Positions 15,306-22,537 are shown, numbered from the stretch's first letter. The stretch is 27,318 nucleotides of DNA from DAISLF01 sp964517345 (GCA_964517345.1 CAZFBZ010000016.1:1-27318); one strand, 5' to 3'. The notes: a model not told the origin generated them from the sequence alone. Numbers and translations are program-made.

Positions 15306-15692
15306 TCAGTCGTCGTTATCGAACTCCACGGTCAGCCGCGCCAAGTCACGCGTGGCGCCGATGTCGTAGGCAATGTCGTGGAGCTGCTGGTACACCTGCT
15401 CGCGGGTGTCGCGATCCCCGACGGTTCTGTGCCTGTGTTCCCCGACCGCCACCACACCCATCATGTTCTGCCAGAGGGCGAGCAGCTTCTGGAATCGCGC
15501 ACGAAGCAGATCGCGGTACTTCTCCACCTCCCTCTCTCGCGTTTGGCGGCTCTCCGGTCCCGTATAGCACGGAACCTGGGCCTCACGCAGACGATCTTCT
15601 GCAGCCCGGAGATTCTTTCGCAGCTGCTCTGTCGCAACGGCACCACCCTCTAATTGAGTGAGAATCACCGTATATTTGGTTTCCGAGTTCAT
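15306..15692 (-). CDS. Hypothetical helical protein, 128 residues
   Basis: I recognise no family. The protein is cytoplasmic (no signal or membrane segment) and rich in Arg, Glu and Gln with heptad-like stretches (EQLRKNLRAAEDRLREAQ and REREVEKYRDLLRARFQKLL). A helical hairpin or coiled coil is therefore likely, followed by an acidic tail VEFDNDD. It has a recognisable promoter in an AT-rich patch, with the -10 box ending 6 nt before the ATG. It lies 29 nt upstream of the pseudouridine synthase gene, which has its own -10 box. It is the first of several uncharacterised minus-strand genes. Confidence 0.65.
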   Translation of the reverse strand: MNSETKYTVILTQLEGGAVATEQLRKNLRAAEDRLREAQVPCYTGPESRQTREREVEKYRDLLRARFQKLLALWQNMMGVVAVGEHRHRTVGDRDTREQVYQQLHDIAYDIGATRDLARLTVEFDNDD

Positions 15693-15698
15693 GCTATT

Positions 15699-15726
15699 AA
15701 AATACTACAATAATTGAATTAGTCAA
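15699..15726 (-). promoter_or_regulatory. Promoter of the 128-residue helical protein
   Basis: On the minus strand TTGACT (15721-15726) and TATTTT (15699-15704) are 16 nt apart in AT-rich DNA. The -10 box ends 6 nt before the ATG at 15692, so the transcript would be leaderless. Confidence 0.65.
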
Positions 15727-15786
15727 AATTCATCTCACGCCTCCGTTTGTAACAGATGGCAGACGCGCCGTGCAACGCAAAAGCAT

Positions 15787-16692
15787 TTACACCGTTATTT
15801 CCGTGGGCGGCGGCGCATCCGGACAATGCACGCGCAGGCCGTACTTCTTCTCCAGGTGATCGGGATTCCAGCTCTCTTTGGCCTTCCGCAGGCCCTCGAT
15901 GCCCAGATCCTGCTCTCGGTTGAGCCACTGATATTGCACCGGGAGCGAGTTGACGAAGGCATGCGTCGTGAACGGATAGAGACCGGTGTGCCCGGGCAGG
16001 GCTTTCTCGAAGTGCTCGATGAACGTGTCTGCATTGAGCGGCTCCCCCACCGCGAACGACACGAGCTCGTTCTCCAGCCACACGCCGATGCCATGCAGCC
16101 CGAGCGCATCGTAGTGCTGCATGCCCTTGATGAACGCCGAGCTCTCGTTGCGCGCCGAGACGTTGTTCTGCTGACCTTCGAGCCATGTCTCCTGCACGCG
16201 GATGCAGTCCATCGCGTCAGCGGACGTGATGGGACGGACCACGGGCGAGAGAGCCGCAAAGCGCTTGACGAAGTTGCGCTTGCCGTCGAATTTCTTGCCC
16301 TTCATCTCTTTGAGATCCTCCAGCTTGTAGATGTAGTCACTGTTGTTGCGGTCGAAATCCAGTTCGTGCTTGGGAGCGAGCTTGTCTGCGAGTGCCTGAT
16401 GCATGCGCACCCAGTGGTAGCGGCAAAGCCCGGTGAAAGATTCTTCGATGAGTGCGACGGGATCCGGACCGGCGGGCGGAAAGATATTCAGACAACCGTC
16501 CTCATCGCGGAAGGACACCAATAGATGATTTTTATACTCGCACCACAGGTGATGCTTCAGCTCCACGCGGCAGAAGATGTCCGCAAATGTCATCTCGCAC
16601 ACCTGCTGGGGATACTTTGCGAAATACCCGTCGAAGAGGGGCTTCTGGGCGAGGGTCACCGGCTGCATCAGCTTCAGGAGTTCACAGGGCAC
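15787..16692 (-). CDS. DUF2156 family protein (LPG-synthase C-terminal-like GNAT fold)
   Basis: This 301-residue soluble protein has the DUF2156 layout. It shows an N-terminal LFDGYFAKYPQQVCEMTFADIF segment, the diagnostic SDYIYKLEDLKEMKGKKFDGKRNFVKRF block (residues about 118-145), a VSFAVGEPL strand, and a C-terminal QYQWLNREQDLGIEGLRKAKESW motif. The family is a duplicated GNAT fold related to the C-terminal domain of lysyl-phosphatidylglycerol synthases, which transfer aminoacyl groups from tRNA. Stand-alone members are mostly uncharacterised. The frame opens with a GTG at 16692; an ATG at 16668 would shorten it by eight residues and is equally plausible. It has no membrane flippase domain. 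Confidence 0.85.
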   Translation of the reverse strand: MPCELLKLMQPVTLAQKPLFDGYFAKYPQQVCEMTFADIFCRVELKHHLWCEYKNHLLVSFRDEDGCLNIFPPAGPDPVALIEESFTGLCRYHWVRMHQALADKLAPKHELDFDRNNSDYIYKLEDLKEMKGKKFDGKRNFVKRFAALSPVVRPITSADAMDCIRVQETWLEGQQNNVSARNESSAFIKGMQHYDALGLHGIGVWLENELVSFAVGEPLNADTFIEHFEKALPGHTGLYPFTTHAFVNSLPVQYQWLNREQDLGIEGLRKAKESWNPDHLEKKYGLRVHCPDAPPPTEITV

Positions 16693-16785
16693 GCGTATCC
16701 GGGGGGAAGAGTTCCGGAACAGTTTACCAGTGAAGTATCGGAGTGGCGACGGGCATCAGCTGCCAATCGATGCCTCCAGCGCGGG

Positions 16786-17115
16786 TCACGAGGCTCCGAC
16801 GAACACCGCATATTCCTGAATCCGTTTTTCAATATGGCTTCGGTACTGCAAGATGCTCGCATTGTCCGGTTTCCCGTCAAGAACCTCCAGCGCTTCCCGA
16901 CATTGCCCCTGGACTCCCCGGATCACGGGACGCATGCGCTCCTCAAACGGAATAAGGCGAACCATGGCATCACGGCTCAACTCACATAGCAGATACACCT
17001 GCCGCTCCACGTCCTCGGGGCTGTCGACATGTCTCAATGTTCCGAGTTCTTTGGAAAAACCATCGACGGCATCGGCCAGGTAAACGTCGCGAACAAGACT
17101 TCTCCAATCAGCCAT
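16786..17115 (-). CDS. Hypothetical helical protein, 109 residues
   Basis: No family is recognised. From the ATG at 17115 the protein reads as an all-helical soluble domain (DWRSLVRDVYLADAVDGF, EDVERQVYLLCELSRDAMV, then HIEKRIQEYAVFVG). A longer frame starting with GTG at 17157 is less likely, because the ATG is preceded at leaderless distance by TACGAT. The gene lies 53 nt downstream of the kinase-like gene on the same strand. It therefore may be co-transcribed with that gene and functionally tied to it. Confidence 0.6.
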   Translation of the reverse strand: MADWRSLVRDVYLADAVDGFSKELGTLRHVDSPEDVERQVYLLCELSRDAMVRLIPFEERMRPVIRGVQGQCREALEVLDGKPDNASILQYRSHIEKRIQEYAVFVGAS

Positions 17116-17122
17116 AGCTGGG

Positions 17123-17128
17123 ATCGTA
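17123..17128 (-). promoter_or_regulatory. Possible -10 box
   Basis: On the minus strand TACGAT ends 7 nt before the ATG at 17115. The hexamer is imperfect and the -35 region weak. It is included because the spacing matches the other boxes in this window. Confidence 0.3.
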
Positions 17129-17168
17129 GCATGAGCCTCAAACAGACAGGAAACCACACACTACTCAG

Positions 17169-17873
17169 TCATTTGGTTACACCTGTATAACGCGCCCACC
17201 CGCGGTACTCGAGAATTTCATTTTCATCCTGGCGGCGCTTGCTGTCCGCATGCGCATCCGTCCTTTCTGGGGGTACGGGCATGCGATGTCCCGTCATCCA
17301 GGTGTAGAACTGCGCGGCGTTGCGGAGATTTTGCCTGTATGCGTCCTGGCGGTCGCCCTGGGGATGCGTATCCACGTCCACACCGAGATCAGCCGCATAT
17401 ACCTTCGCGTCAGCGGGATTCTTGGGATTGATGGCAAGCAGGAACGCGCTCCGACGCATGATGTAGACCGGGCTCTGCGGATCATGGAGTCCGGCACCCG
17501 CTTCGCAGGAACGCAGCAGGTCGCGGACGATCTTTTCGCGTGTGGCTTCGGGCATGGCTGCCGCAGCCTTCTTGTAGGCGTCGCCGTCGATCTCCCGGTT
17601 GTTCTCGCCGAACACCCAGTACTTGCCACGCTCGGTGAGATCGCTGACAAGAACGCCGCTCTGACCGTTATGCAATTTAGCGACGCGGAAAACGGCGGGC
17701 ACGGGCGCGCCTTGGCGTTTTAGGTGCTCGTATTTCTCCACCTGCTCCTCGGCATGCTCGATCATGAACGTCTCCTTCAGAAAATATTTTCCGTGCTCGC
17801 CTTTATGAGAGAGCAACGAGCCGATCGCCTTCCGTCCAAATTCGGTTCCCGCACGGATCTCGGCGTCCTCCAC
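17169..17873 (-). CDS. Degenerate protein-kinase-like protein (start uncertain)
   Basis: From the first canonical start (GTG at 17873) the protein has 234 residues. Its order resembles a protein-kinase/aminoglycoside-phosphotransferase fold: a glycine-rich stretch GTEFGRKAIG (9-18), YFLKET with Lys33 in the VAIK-like place, acidic residues in the following helix (EEQVEKYEHL), a hinge-like LVSDLTERGKY, LHD at 129-131 as a reduced HxD loop, and ADLG at 161-164 in place of DFG. The loop Asn is missing, so catalytic activity is doubtful. The frame stays open and protein-like upstream of the GTG (RHKKHVGIDRHGDPEESG) but has no ATG, GTG or TTG until the stop at 17988-17990. The true start may be non-canonical. 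The kinase-fold assignment is inference. Confidence 0.6.
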   Translation of the reverse strand: MEDAEIRAGTEFGRKAIGSLLSHKGEHGKYFLKETFMIEHAEEQVEKYEHLKRQGAPVPAVFRVAKLHNGQSGVLVSDLTERGKYWVFGENNREIDGDAYKKAAAAMPEATREKIVRDLLRSCEAGAGLHDPQSPVYIMRRSAFLLAINPKNPADAKVYAADLGVDVDTHPQGDRQDAYRQNLRNAAQFYTWMTGHRMPVPPERTDAHADSKRRQDENEILEYRGWARYTGVTK

Positions 17874-17969
17874 AAAACGGAACTTGTTGCCGGACTCCTC
17901 TGGGTCGCCATGGCGGTCAATGCCGACGTGCTTTTTATGTCTATCTATAGAGAGAAAGAAGAATACTAT

Positions 17970-17998
17970 ATTATAACAAATTAGCGTTTATTTGACAA
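17970..17998 (-). promoter_or_regulatory. Near-consensus sigma-70-type promoter
   Basis: On the minus strand TTGTCA (17993-17998), a 17-nt spacer and TATAAT (17970-17975) with an upstream TG (extended -10) form the strongest promoter in the window, in AT-rich DNA. Transcription would start near 17963. That leaves about 90 nt before the GTG at 17873 but only about 15 nt before the ATA codon at 17946-17948. Confidence 0.8.
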
Positions 17999-18033
17999 TA
18001 AAACGACTCGGCCCCACATTCCCCTCGCACGCC

Positions 18034-18411
18034 TTACCGCTGCGCCTCCATCAGCATCTGGGTGCAGTCGCCTTCGTAGAGCGTCGTCTCGCGCTCGATC
18101 TCATCGGGGCAGGTGTTGTCCGCCTCGACCTGCGCATTGTAGCGCGCGGTGGTCTTGCAGGCGGGGTCGTCGTACTTCTCGATGCAATCGATGCCGTCCG
18201 TGTAACCGGCCGCGGCCAGTTTCGCCGTGACGCAGGCCTCCACTTTTTCTTCGTCAGCCTTCACCTGGCGCATGCACTCGTTGTAACCGGACGATTCCTC
18301 CAAAGCGGCGTTCTTCGCTTCCTGCTGTTTCACTTTCTCGGCCGGGGACGGTTCGCACGCGGCGAACAGGAGACAGAGAAGAGAGAGCGGAATGAGCACG
18401 GAGCGACGCAT
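18034..18411 (-). CDS. Small cysteine-rich lipoprotein
   Basis: This 125-residue protein has a type II signal peptide: two Arg, a hydrophobic core VLIPLSLLCLL, and lipobox FAAC with lipidated Cys19. The mature part is charged and contains six further cysteines (NECM, EACV, IDCI, PACK, NTCP, GDCT), suggesting three disulfides. I recognise no family. The frame is open further upstream, but the lipoprotein signal fixes the start at the ATG 18411. A TATACT box on the same strand at 18436-18441 lies 24 nt before it. The disulfide-rich nature fits with the DsbA-like lipoprotein encoded 5 kb away. Confidence 0.75.
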   Translation of the reverse strand: MRRSVLIPLSLLCLLFAACEPSPAEKVKQQEAKNAALEESSGYNECMRQVKADEEKVEACVTAKLAAAGYTDGIDCIEKYDDPACKTTARYNAQVEADNTCPDEIERETTLYEGDCTQMLMEAQR

Positions 18412-18435
18412 GAGGAAAAAGAAGGAGATGCGCGG

Positions 18436-18441
18436 AGTATA
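18436..18441 (-). promoter_or_regulatory. -10 box of the cysteine-rich lipoprotein gene
   Basis: On the minus strand TATACT lies 24 nt before the ATG at 18411, with a weak TTGGAG at 18457-18462 as possible -35 (15-nt spacer). It is one of the few -10 boxes here that would leave a short leader. Confidence 0.45.
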
Positions 18442-18464
18442 CATGAGCAGGACAGTCTCCAACC

Positions 18465-18866
18465 TTACTGGGCCTTACCCGGAGTCATCGCCGTCAGCCC
18501 CCAGCCGTGGCCGTCGGGATCGTAGAAGCCGCACTGGTACATGAAACCGTAATCCTCGGGCTCGTGCGCTTTTGTTCCTCCGGCCGCTACCGCCTTCGCC
18601 ACCAGCGAGTCGACCTCCTCGCGACTCTCGCACGTCAGACTAAGCAGCACCTGGCAGAATTTCTTCGCGTCGGAGAGGGGCTTGGGGGAGATCGCCTGGA
18701 ATTTTTCAGGCGTGGTCATCATCACCGTGATCGTGTCACTGATGCTGATGCATGCTGTCGTGTCATCCGACATTTCCGGATTTGCCCTGTAGCCGAGCGC
18801 CTCGTAAAACGCCCGCGATTTCTTCGGGTCTTGTACGGGCAGCGAGATGAAGATGGCGGTGGGCAT
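18465..18866 (-). CDS. VOC-superfamily (glyoxalase-like) protein
   Basis: The protein has 133 residues from the ATG at 18866. The start IFISLPVQDPKKSRAFYEALGY is the classic first beta-alpha unit of the vicinal-oxygen-chelate fold. It is followed by CISISDTITVMM and a second half ending in YQCGFYDPDGHGWGLTAMTP, where DPDGHGW carries the usual metal-ligand region. Members include glyoxalases, dioxygenases, antibiotic-binding proteins and PhnB-like proteins of unknown role. No specific substrate can be assigned. An upstream start at 18890 would run into the tRNA-Val gene, which supports the shorter form. The gene lies just downstream of that tRNA on the same strand. Confidence 0.9.
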   Translation of the reverse strand: MPTAIFISLPVQDPKKSRAFYEALGYRANPEMSDDTTACISISDTITVMMTTPEKFQAISPKPLSDAKKFCQVLLSLTCESREEVDSLVAKAVAAGGTKAHEPEDYGFMYQCGFYDPDGHGWGLTAMTPGKAQ

Positions 18867-18880
18867 GGGATGAGCGAGAA

Positions 18881-18957
18881 TGGTGGGCAATACTGGGTTC
18901 GAACCAGTGACCTTGCGAATGTGAATCGCACGCTCTAACCAGCTGAGCTAATTGCCC
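18881..18957 (-). tRNA. tRNA-Val (anticodon CAC)
   Basis: The minus strand folds as a complete 77-nt cloverleaf. The acceptor stem is GGGCAAT/ATTGCCC, the D-arm runs from GCTC to GAGC, the anticodon stem is TGCGA/TCGCA, and its loop TTCACAT gives anticodon CAC (reads GUG). The T-arm is ACTGG TTCGAAC CCAGT, followed by discriminator A and an encoded CCA. It lies directly upstream of the VOC gene. Confidence 0.95.
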
Positions 18958-19014
18958 GAGGTCTATGAGGTTATCCGATTGTGGAAGGATCGCGTTACGC
19001 CTTGTTTCCTGTTC

Positions 19015-19050
19015 GCCCCTTCGGGGCTGGGCCAGCTGAGCTAATTGCCC
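19015..19050 (-). repeat. Duplicated 5' fragment of tRNA-Val joined to a GC hairpin
   Basis: Positions 19032-19050 repeat exactly the first 19 nt of the tRNA-Val gene (18939-18957): acceptor strand, GCTC and the start of the D-loop. The sequence then diverges into a short hairpin, GCCCC TTC GGGGC at 19015-19027. It is either a remnant of a second tRNA gene or the trace of a recombination event. The remaining DNA between 18958 and 19133 shows nothing else except the -10 box at 19122. Confidence 0.6.
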
Positions 19051-19121
19051 TTACAACGCCGAATACGCATCCGGGTTGAGGCCGAAAGTGTAGCCAACGC
19101 ACGCCATTCCGCGCAATCCGT

Positions 19122-19127
19122 TATACT
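19122..19127 (+). promoter_or_regulatory. -10 box, leaderless spacing before a GTG start
   Basis: TATACT ends 6 nt before the GTG at 19134. With a normal transcription start the mRNA would begin at or next to the GTG. This also supports the start-codon choice. Confidence 0.6.
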
Positions 19128-19133
19128 CGCAAA

Positions 19134-19973
19134 GTGAAGCAGCTGATCATCAACGCCGACGACCTGGGAATGAATCCCCAGCGCAGCCACGGGATCTTCC
19201 AGGCCTTCGAGTTCGGCGTGGTCACCAGCGCCTCGATCATCCCGAACATGAGTCATTCGGACCAGGCGGCCAAGCACGCCCGGGAGCGCGAAGTGCCCTG
19301 CGGCCTCCACCTGAACCTCACCGAAGGCACGCCCGTCAGCGACCGCGCGCACGTGGAGTCCCTGCTGGAGGGCAACGGCGAGTTCCGGGACCGCCACCAG
19401 CAGCGCCGCATGCTGGCCGAAGGCGCCGTGGACCCGACGCACATCGAGCGCGAGATCCGCGCGCAGATCGAGTGGTTCCTGGACGCGCACGGCCAGCCCA
19501 CCCACGTCGACGGCCATCATCACATCCACGTTCATCCGCTCATCGCGCAGCGCCTTGTCGACATCCTCGACCGCTACGGCATCCTGCACGTCCGCATCCC
19601 CGCCGAGCATCCCCTCCCCCCGTTCGGCTACATCGTGAGCGACGAGCAGATCGAACGAGCGCAAAAGATCACCGCGGAAGCGGAAGAGGCGCGCAAGCTC
19701 TTCACGGCCAACGGCCTCACGGGCACCGATCATTTCCGCGGCCTGTCGCTCATCGGCAACGCATCGGCGAAGAACCTGCGCCACAATCTCAACCGCCTCC
19801 CCGAGGGCTCGACCGAACTCATGGTGCATCCGAGCAGCCACATCACCGTCGGCACGGAGTTCGATCTCGATCCGCAGCGCCAGACCGAACTGCTGATGCT
19901 CCTGAACCCCGAACTGCCGGGTTTCATCAAAGAGCGCGGCATTCAGCTCTGCTCCTGGGCGGATATCGCGTGA
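19134..19973 (+). CDS. YdjC/ChbG-family carbohydrate deacetylase
   Basis: The protein has 279 residues from a GTG start. The metal-binding motifs of the YdjC-like deacetylase fold are all visible: IINADDLG at the N-terminus (Asp ligand and base), GLHLNLTEG, the His-rich THVDGHHHIHVHP near residue 125, and ELMVHPSSH near residue 225. Family members remove acetyl groups from N-acetylated oligosaccharides such as diacetylchitobiose. The substrate here is unknown; a cell-envelope or scavenged amino sugar is plausible. The N-terminus starts exactly where family members start. It converges on the dCTP deaminase gene, the two stop codons forming TGATCA. Confidence 0.92.
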   Translation: MKQLIINADDLGMNPQRSHGIFQAFEFGVVTSASIIPNMSHSDQAAKHAREREVPCGLHLNLTEGTPVSDRAHVESLLEGNGEFRDRHQQRRMLAEGAVDPTHIEREIRAQIEWFLDAHGQPTHVDGHHHIHVHPLIAQRLVDILDRYGILHVRIPAEHPLPPFGYIVSDEQIERAQKITAEAEEARKLFTANGLTGTDHFRGLSLIGNASAKNLRHNLNRLPEGSTELMVHPSSHITVGTEFDLDPQRQTELLMLLNPELPGFIKERGIQLCSWADIA

Positions 19974-20663
19974 TCAGCGGACTTTGGCCTTCACGCCCTT
20001 CTTCGTGCCGGGCGTCTTCTTCATCGCCTGGCGCACCAGCTTCTTCTTGGCGCTCATGAGGGCGCTCGGAATGGCGAACGTGCCGGTGAACTCGGGGTCG
20101 TTGGAGAGCCTGCTCTCCTCCGGCAGCACCTGGTTCTGGTACTTGGAATGCGGCTTGGCGTGGTACGGCGTATCCGCCGGGCTCGACATCATCTCGAATG
20201 CAATCTGGCAGATGCGCATGCCCGGGTAGAGCGCGATCGGCATGCGGTTGAGGTTGCTGATTTCGAGCGTGATCGTGCCCGAGAATCCCGGGTCCACGAA
20301 GCCCGCGGTCGAGTGCACGATAATACCAAGGCGTCCGAGGCTCGAGCGTCCCTCCACGCGCACGACGAGATCGTCGGGAACGGTGATGCTCTCTTCGGTG
20401 ACGCCCAGCACAAACTCTCCCGGCTGCACCATGTACGGCTCGTCGTTGAGGACCGTGATCATGCGCATGTTGCCCTGGAACGTCTCGGGCTTCTTGGGAT
20501 CGATAACGGCGAACTTGCTGTGTTCGTACAGCTTGAAGACATTGCCGAGGTGCAGATCCATGCTGGAAGCGTGGATATGCTCGAACATGCGGGGCAACGC
20601 CGACTCGATTTTGACTTTCCCGGATTCGAGGGCACGTTTGATATCGCGGTCGGAGAGGATCAT
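19974..20663 (-). CDS. dcd: dCTP deaminase, Dcd:Dut-like, with basic C-terminal tail
   Basis: The protein has 229 residues from the ATG at 20663. The core reads MILSDRDIKRAL, SSMDLHLGNVFKLY, PGEFVLGVTEESI, EGRSSLGRLGIIVHSTAGFVDPGFSGTITLE (catalytic Glu at its end) and LYPGMRICQ. The HSTAGF-DPGFSG version of the active-site loop resembles bifunctional dCTP deaminase/dUTPase enzymes such as the mycobacterial one, rather than E. coli Dcd. It may therefore form dUMP directly, for thymidylate synthesis. After SKYQNQ the protein continues about 50 residues instead of ending soon, finishing with a Lys/Arg-rich tail (KKKLVRQAMKKTPGTKKG). A promoter ending 6 nt before the ATG supports this start. Confidence 0.93.
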   Translation of the reverse strand: MILSDRDIKRALESGKVKIESALPRMFEHIHASSMDLHLGNVFKLYEHSKFAVIDPKKPETFQGNMRMITVLNDEPYMVQPGEFVLGVTEESITVPDDLVVRVEGRSSLGRLGIIVHSTAGFVDPGFSGTITLEISNLNRMPIALYPGMRICQIAFEMMSSPADTPYHAKPHSKYQNQVLPEESRLSNDPEFTGTFAIPSALMSAKKKLVRQAMKKTPGTKKGVKAKVR

Positions 20664-20669
20664 GCAATC

Positions 20670-20699
20670 AGAGTAGCAGCGGGATGGATTTTCTAGCAA
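20670..20699 (-). promoter_or_regulatory. dcd promoter
   Basis: On the minus strand TTGCTA (20694-20699), an 18-nt spacer and TACTCT (20670-20675) precede the dcd ATG by only 6 nt. The mRNA would be leaderless. Confidence 0.65.
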
Positions 20700-20706
20700 A
20701 GCGTTA

Positions 20707-20735
20707 TTGGCATGGCCCCCGCAACCTCATAGAAT
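20707..20735 (+). promoter_or_regulatory. Promoter of the 592-residue orphan
   Basis: TTGGCA (20707-20712), exactly 17 nt, then TAGAAT (20730-20735) form a good sigma-70-type promoter. The -10 ends 10 nt before the ATG at 20746. It is divergent from the dcd promoter, with only 7 nt between the two -35 hexamers. Confidence 0.7.
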
Positions 20736-20745
20736 GTGATCCCTT

Positions 20746-22524
20746 ATGGTAGAAACGCAGAAAGCAACGACCTACGAAAAGAAGGACACAAAGTCCGGAT
20801 CCGAAGACGTACCTCTTTTTGAACTCGAAGATCGACGCCAGCGCATTATGCAATTCGTTGGTCGGTATGTTGATCAAGTACGACAATTGGGTGCTGGCTC
20901 CCGCAGTGAAATTGCGCAAACAATGTCTTGGGCCCAAAAGACTCAATTAACACTAGGTGGCGACAATGGATTGATCGATCGAGAAAACACATTGCCGTTT
21001 CTGGAGAGACAGCTCGATTCCATGAAGTCGCTCTACAACAGCGAACTCATCCCCAAATTGCAGGCCGCCCGCAGCTCATCCCCTCCCCTCATGTCGCAGG
21101 CATCGGTCGACAAGTGGATCAAGCGGTTCAAAGACCCAAATGTGCATTACAAGGCGAAAGAACAGTTCGTCCGCACCAAACTCCCGGCCAATATCGAACG
21201 CCTCAAGGCTGTGCAGGCCAAACGCGCCGAACTGCTCAAGAACCCTTCAATCAAGAAGCTCACGTCCTCACAGGTCAAAGACCTGGATAAGCTCCTGAGC
21301 GACGAGAAGTTCGTCGGCCTTCATTACACCAAACGCGCGGACCTGGTGGCTGCGGTCAATGCCGCGCTCAACGCGCAGACGGGCCGCATGCCGGCGCTCC
21401 ACGCCTCCGCCAAGCAGATGCTGGAGAGCGCCGCGCAGGAGGGCGTGCTCAGCTGGTCCAAGATCGGCCGCTGGATGCAGCGGATCTTCGGGAAAGACGC
21501 CAAGGAGGAGCAGATCAAGGCGTTCCTCATCGGCAGCGGACCCAACTCCCTGGGACGGCTTGTGGGCAACTGGCGCGAGGCCAAACGCCACTTTGACAAA
21601 CTTGAAGCCAAGCGCGAGAAGCTCGGTACGCCGCCCAGTTTCCGTTTCGTCAGCATTGATGTCTTCCTCGGCTGGTCATTTGATAAGCGCACGTCCTACC
21701 TGACGGAAGCCGATAACCGCTTCTCCAGTTTCGAGAATGAACGCTATGACTTCCTCCAGATCCGCCACGCCCTGGACTCCAAAGACTGGGAGGAGGCCGG
21801 CGACCTCATCGCGCAGGCGAAGAAGAAACCGCTGACGAAGCCCGACCAGGCGAAGCTCGCCTCCATGGAGAGCTTCTTCCGGGCGCACAGCAAGCAGGCG
21901 CCCAAGGCCAAAGAGAAGAAAGAAGGCGAATCCCCCATCGAGGTGCTGACGAAAATGCGCAACGCCCTCAATCAGATCGGCTACGCCTCCATCAAGGACC
22001 GCTACGTCCACGCCATGCAGCACGACTACAGCACGCTCTGGGCGCTCTGCACGATGTACTACAACTGGCAGTGGTGTCGTGAGCGCGGCTACAGCAGCGA
22101 CGAGATGGACGCCGGCCTCAAGGAGGACGCCAAAGAGAAAACCTACGAGCACATTGAGCACGGCCAGCCCAAGGGCCACGTCATCAACGAGATGACCTCG
22201 GACACGTCGATGAAACCCGCGGCCCGCAACGACGAGCATACCAAGTCCGCGCAGGGCATCTTCGTGGATGAGACGACGGACAACAGCGTGCTGATCGAGA
22301 AATTCGTGAAGCCCAACCGTTACAACCGCGCAGTGTGGTACTGGACGCGCTTCATGGAAAAGAACATCCCCTACGGCCACATGCAGTACGTTATCCAGCA
22401 TGTCCACCCCGTGATCAAATCGGGCATGCGCAAACTGGACCAGATGGGCGTGCGCTACACGGACAGCGGCCCGGCCCAGTACAAGCGCGGCGGCATCGCC
22501 GGCGCCCAGCCCAGTCTCAACTGA
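20746..22524 (+). CDS. Large uncharacterised helical cytoplasmic protein, 592 residues
   Basis: I recognise no family. There is no signal peptide or membrane segment. The protein is strongly charged and helical, with long Lys/Glu-rich stretches (NIERLKAVQAKRAELLKNP; REAKRHFDKLEAKREKL) and a Lys/Pro-rich linker near residues 380-400 (KQAPKAKEKKEGESP). A more conserved-looking aromatic C-terminal region follows (YSTLWALCTMYYNWQWCRERGYSS; NRAVWYWTRFMEKNIPYGHMQYVIQHVHP). The first 300 nt of the gene use visibly more A/T than the remainder. It has its own promoter. Its size and isolation in a compact genome suggest a lineage-specific protein; its function is unknown. Confidence 0.85.
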   Translation: MVETQKATTYEKKDTKSGSEDVPLFELEDRRQRIMQFVGRYVDQVRQLGAGSRSEIAQTMSWAQKTQLTLGGDNGLIDRENTLPFLERQLDSMKSLYNSELIPKLQAARSSSPPLMSQASVDKWIKRFKDPNVHYKAKEQFVRTKLPANIERLKAVQAKRAELLKNPSIKKLTSSQVKDLDKLLSDEKFVGLHYTKRADLVAAVNAALNAQTGRMPALHASAKQMLESAAQEGVLSWSKIGRWMQRIFGKDAKEEQIKAFLIGSGPNSLGRLVGNWREAKRHFDKLEAKREKLGTPPSFRFVSIDVFLGWSFDKRTSYLTEADNRFSSFENERYDFLQIRHALDSKDWEEAGDLIAQAKKKPLTKPDQAKLASMESFFRAHSKQAPKAKEKKEGESPIEVLTKMRNALNQIGYASIKDRYVHAMQHDYSTLWALCTMYYNWQWCRERGYSSDEMDAGLKEDAKEKTYEHIEHGQPKGHVINEMTSDTSMKPAARNDEHTKSAQGIFVDETTDNSVLIEKFVKPNRYNRAVWYWTRFMEKNIPYGHMQYVIQHVHPVIKSGMRKLDQMGVRYTDSGPAQYKRGGIAGAQPSLN

Positions 22525-22537
22525 GCCGGACTTCGGG

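Noticed and set aside
16693..16785. Possible small gene between the DUF2156 gene and the 109-residue protein
   Set aside because: No open frame with a plausible start fits; only weak -10-like sequences (for example TAAACT at 16722-16727 on the minus strand) are present.
18881..19050. Integration site (attL/attR) of a mobile element at tRNA-Val
   Set aside because: The repeat is of the tRNA 5' end, only about 90 nt away, with no integrase or cargo between; kept only as a tRNA fragment.
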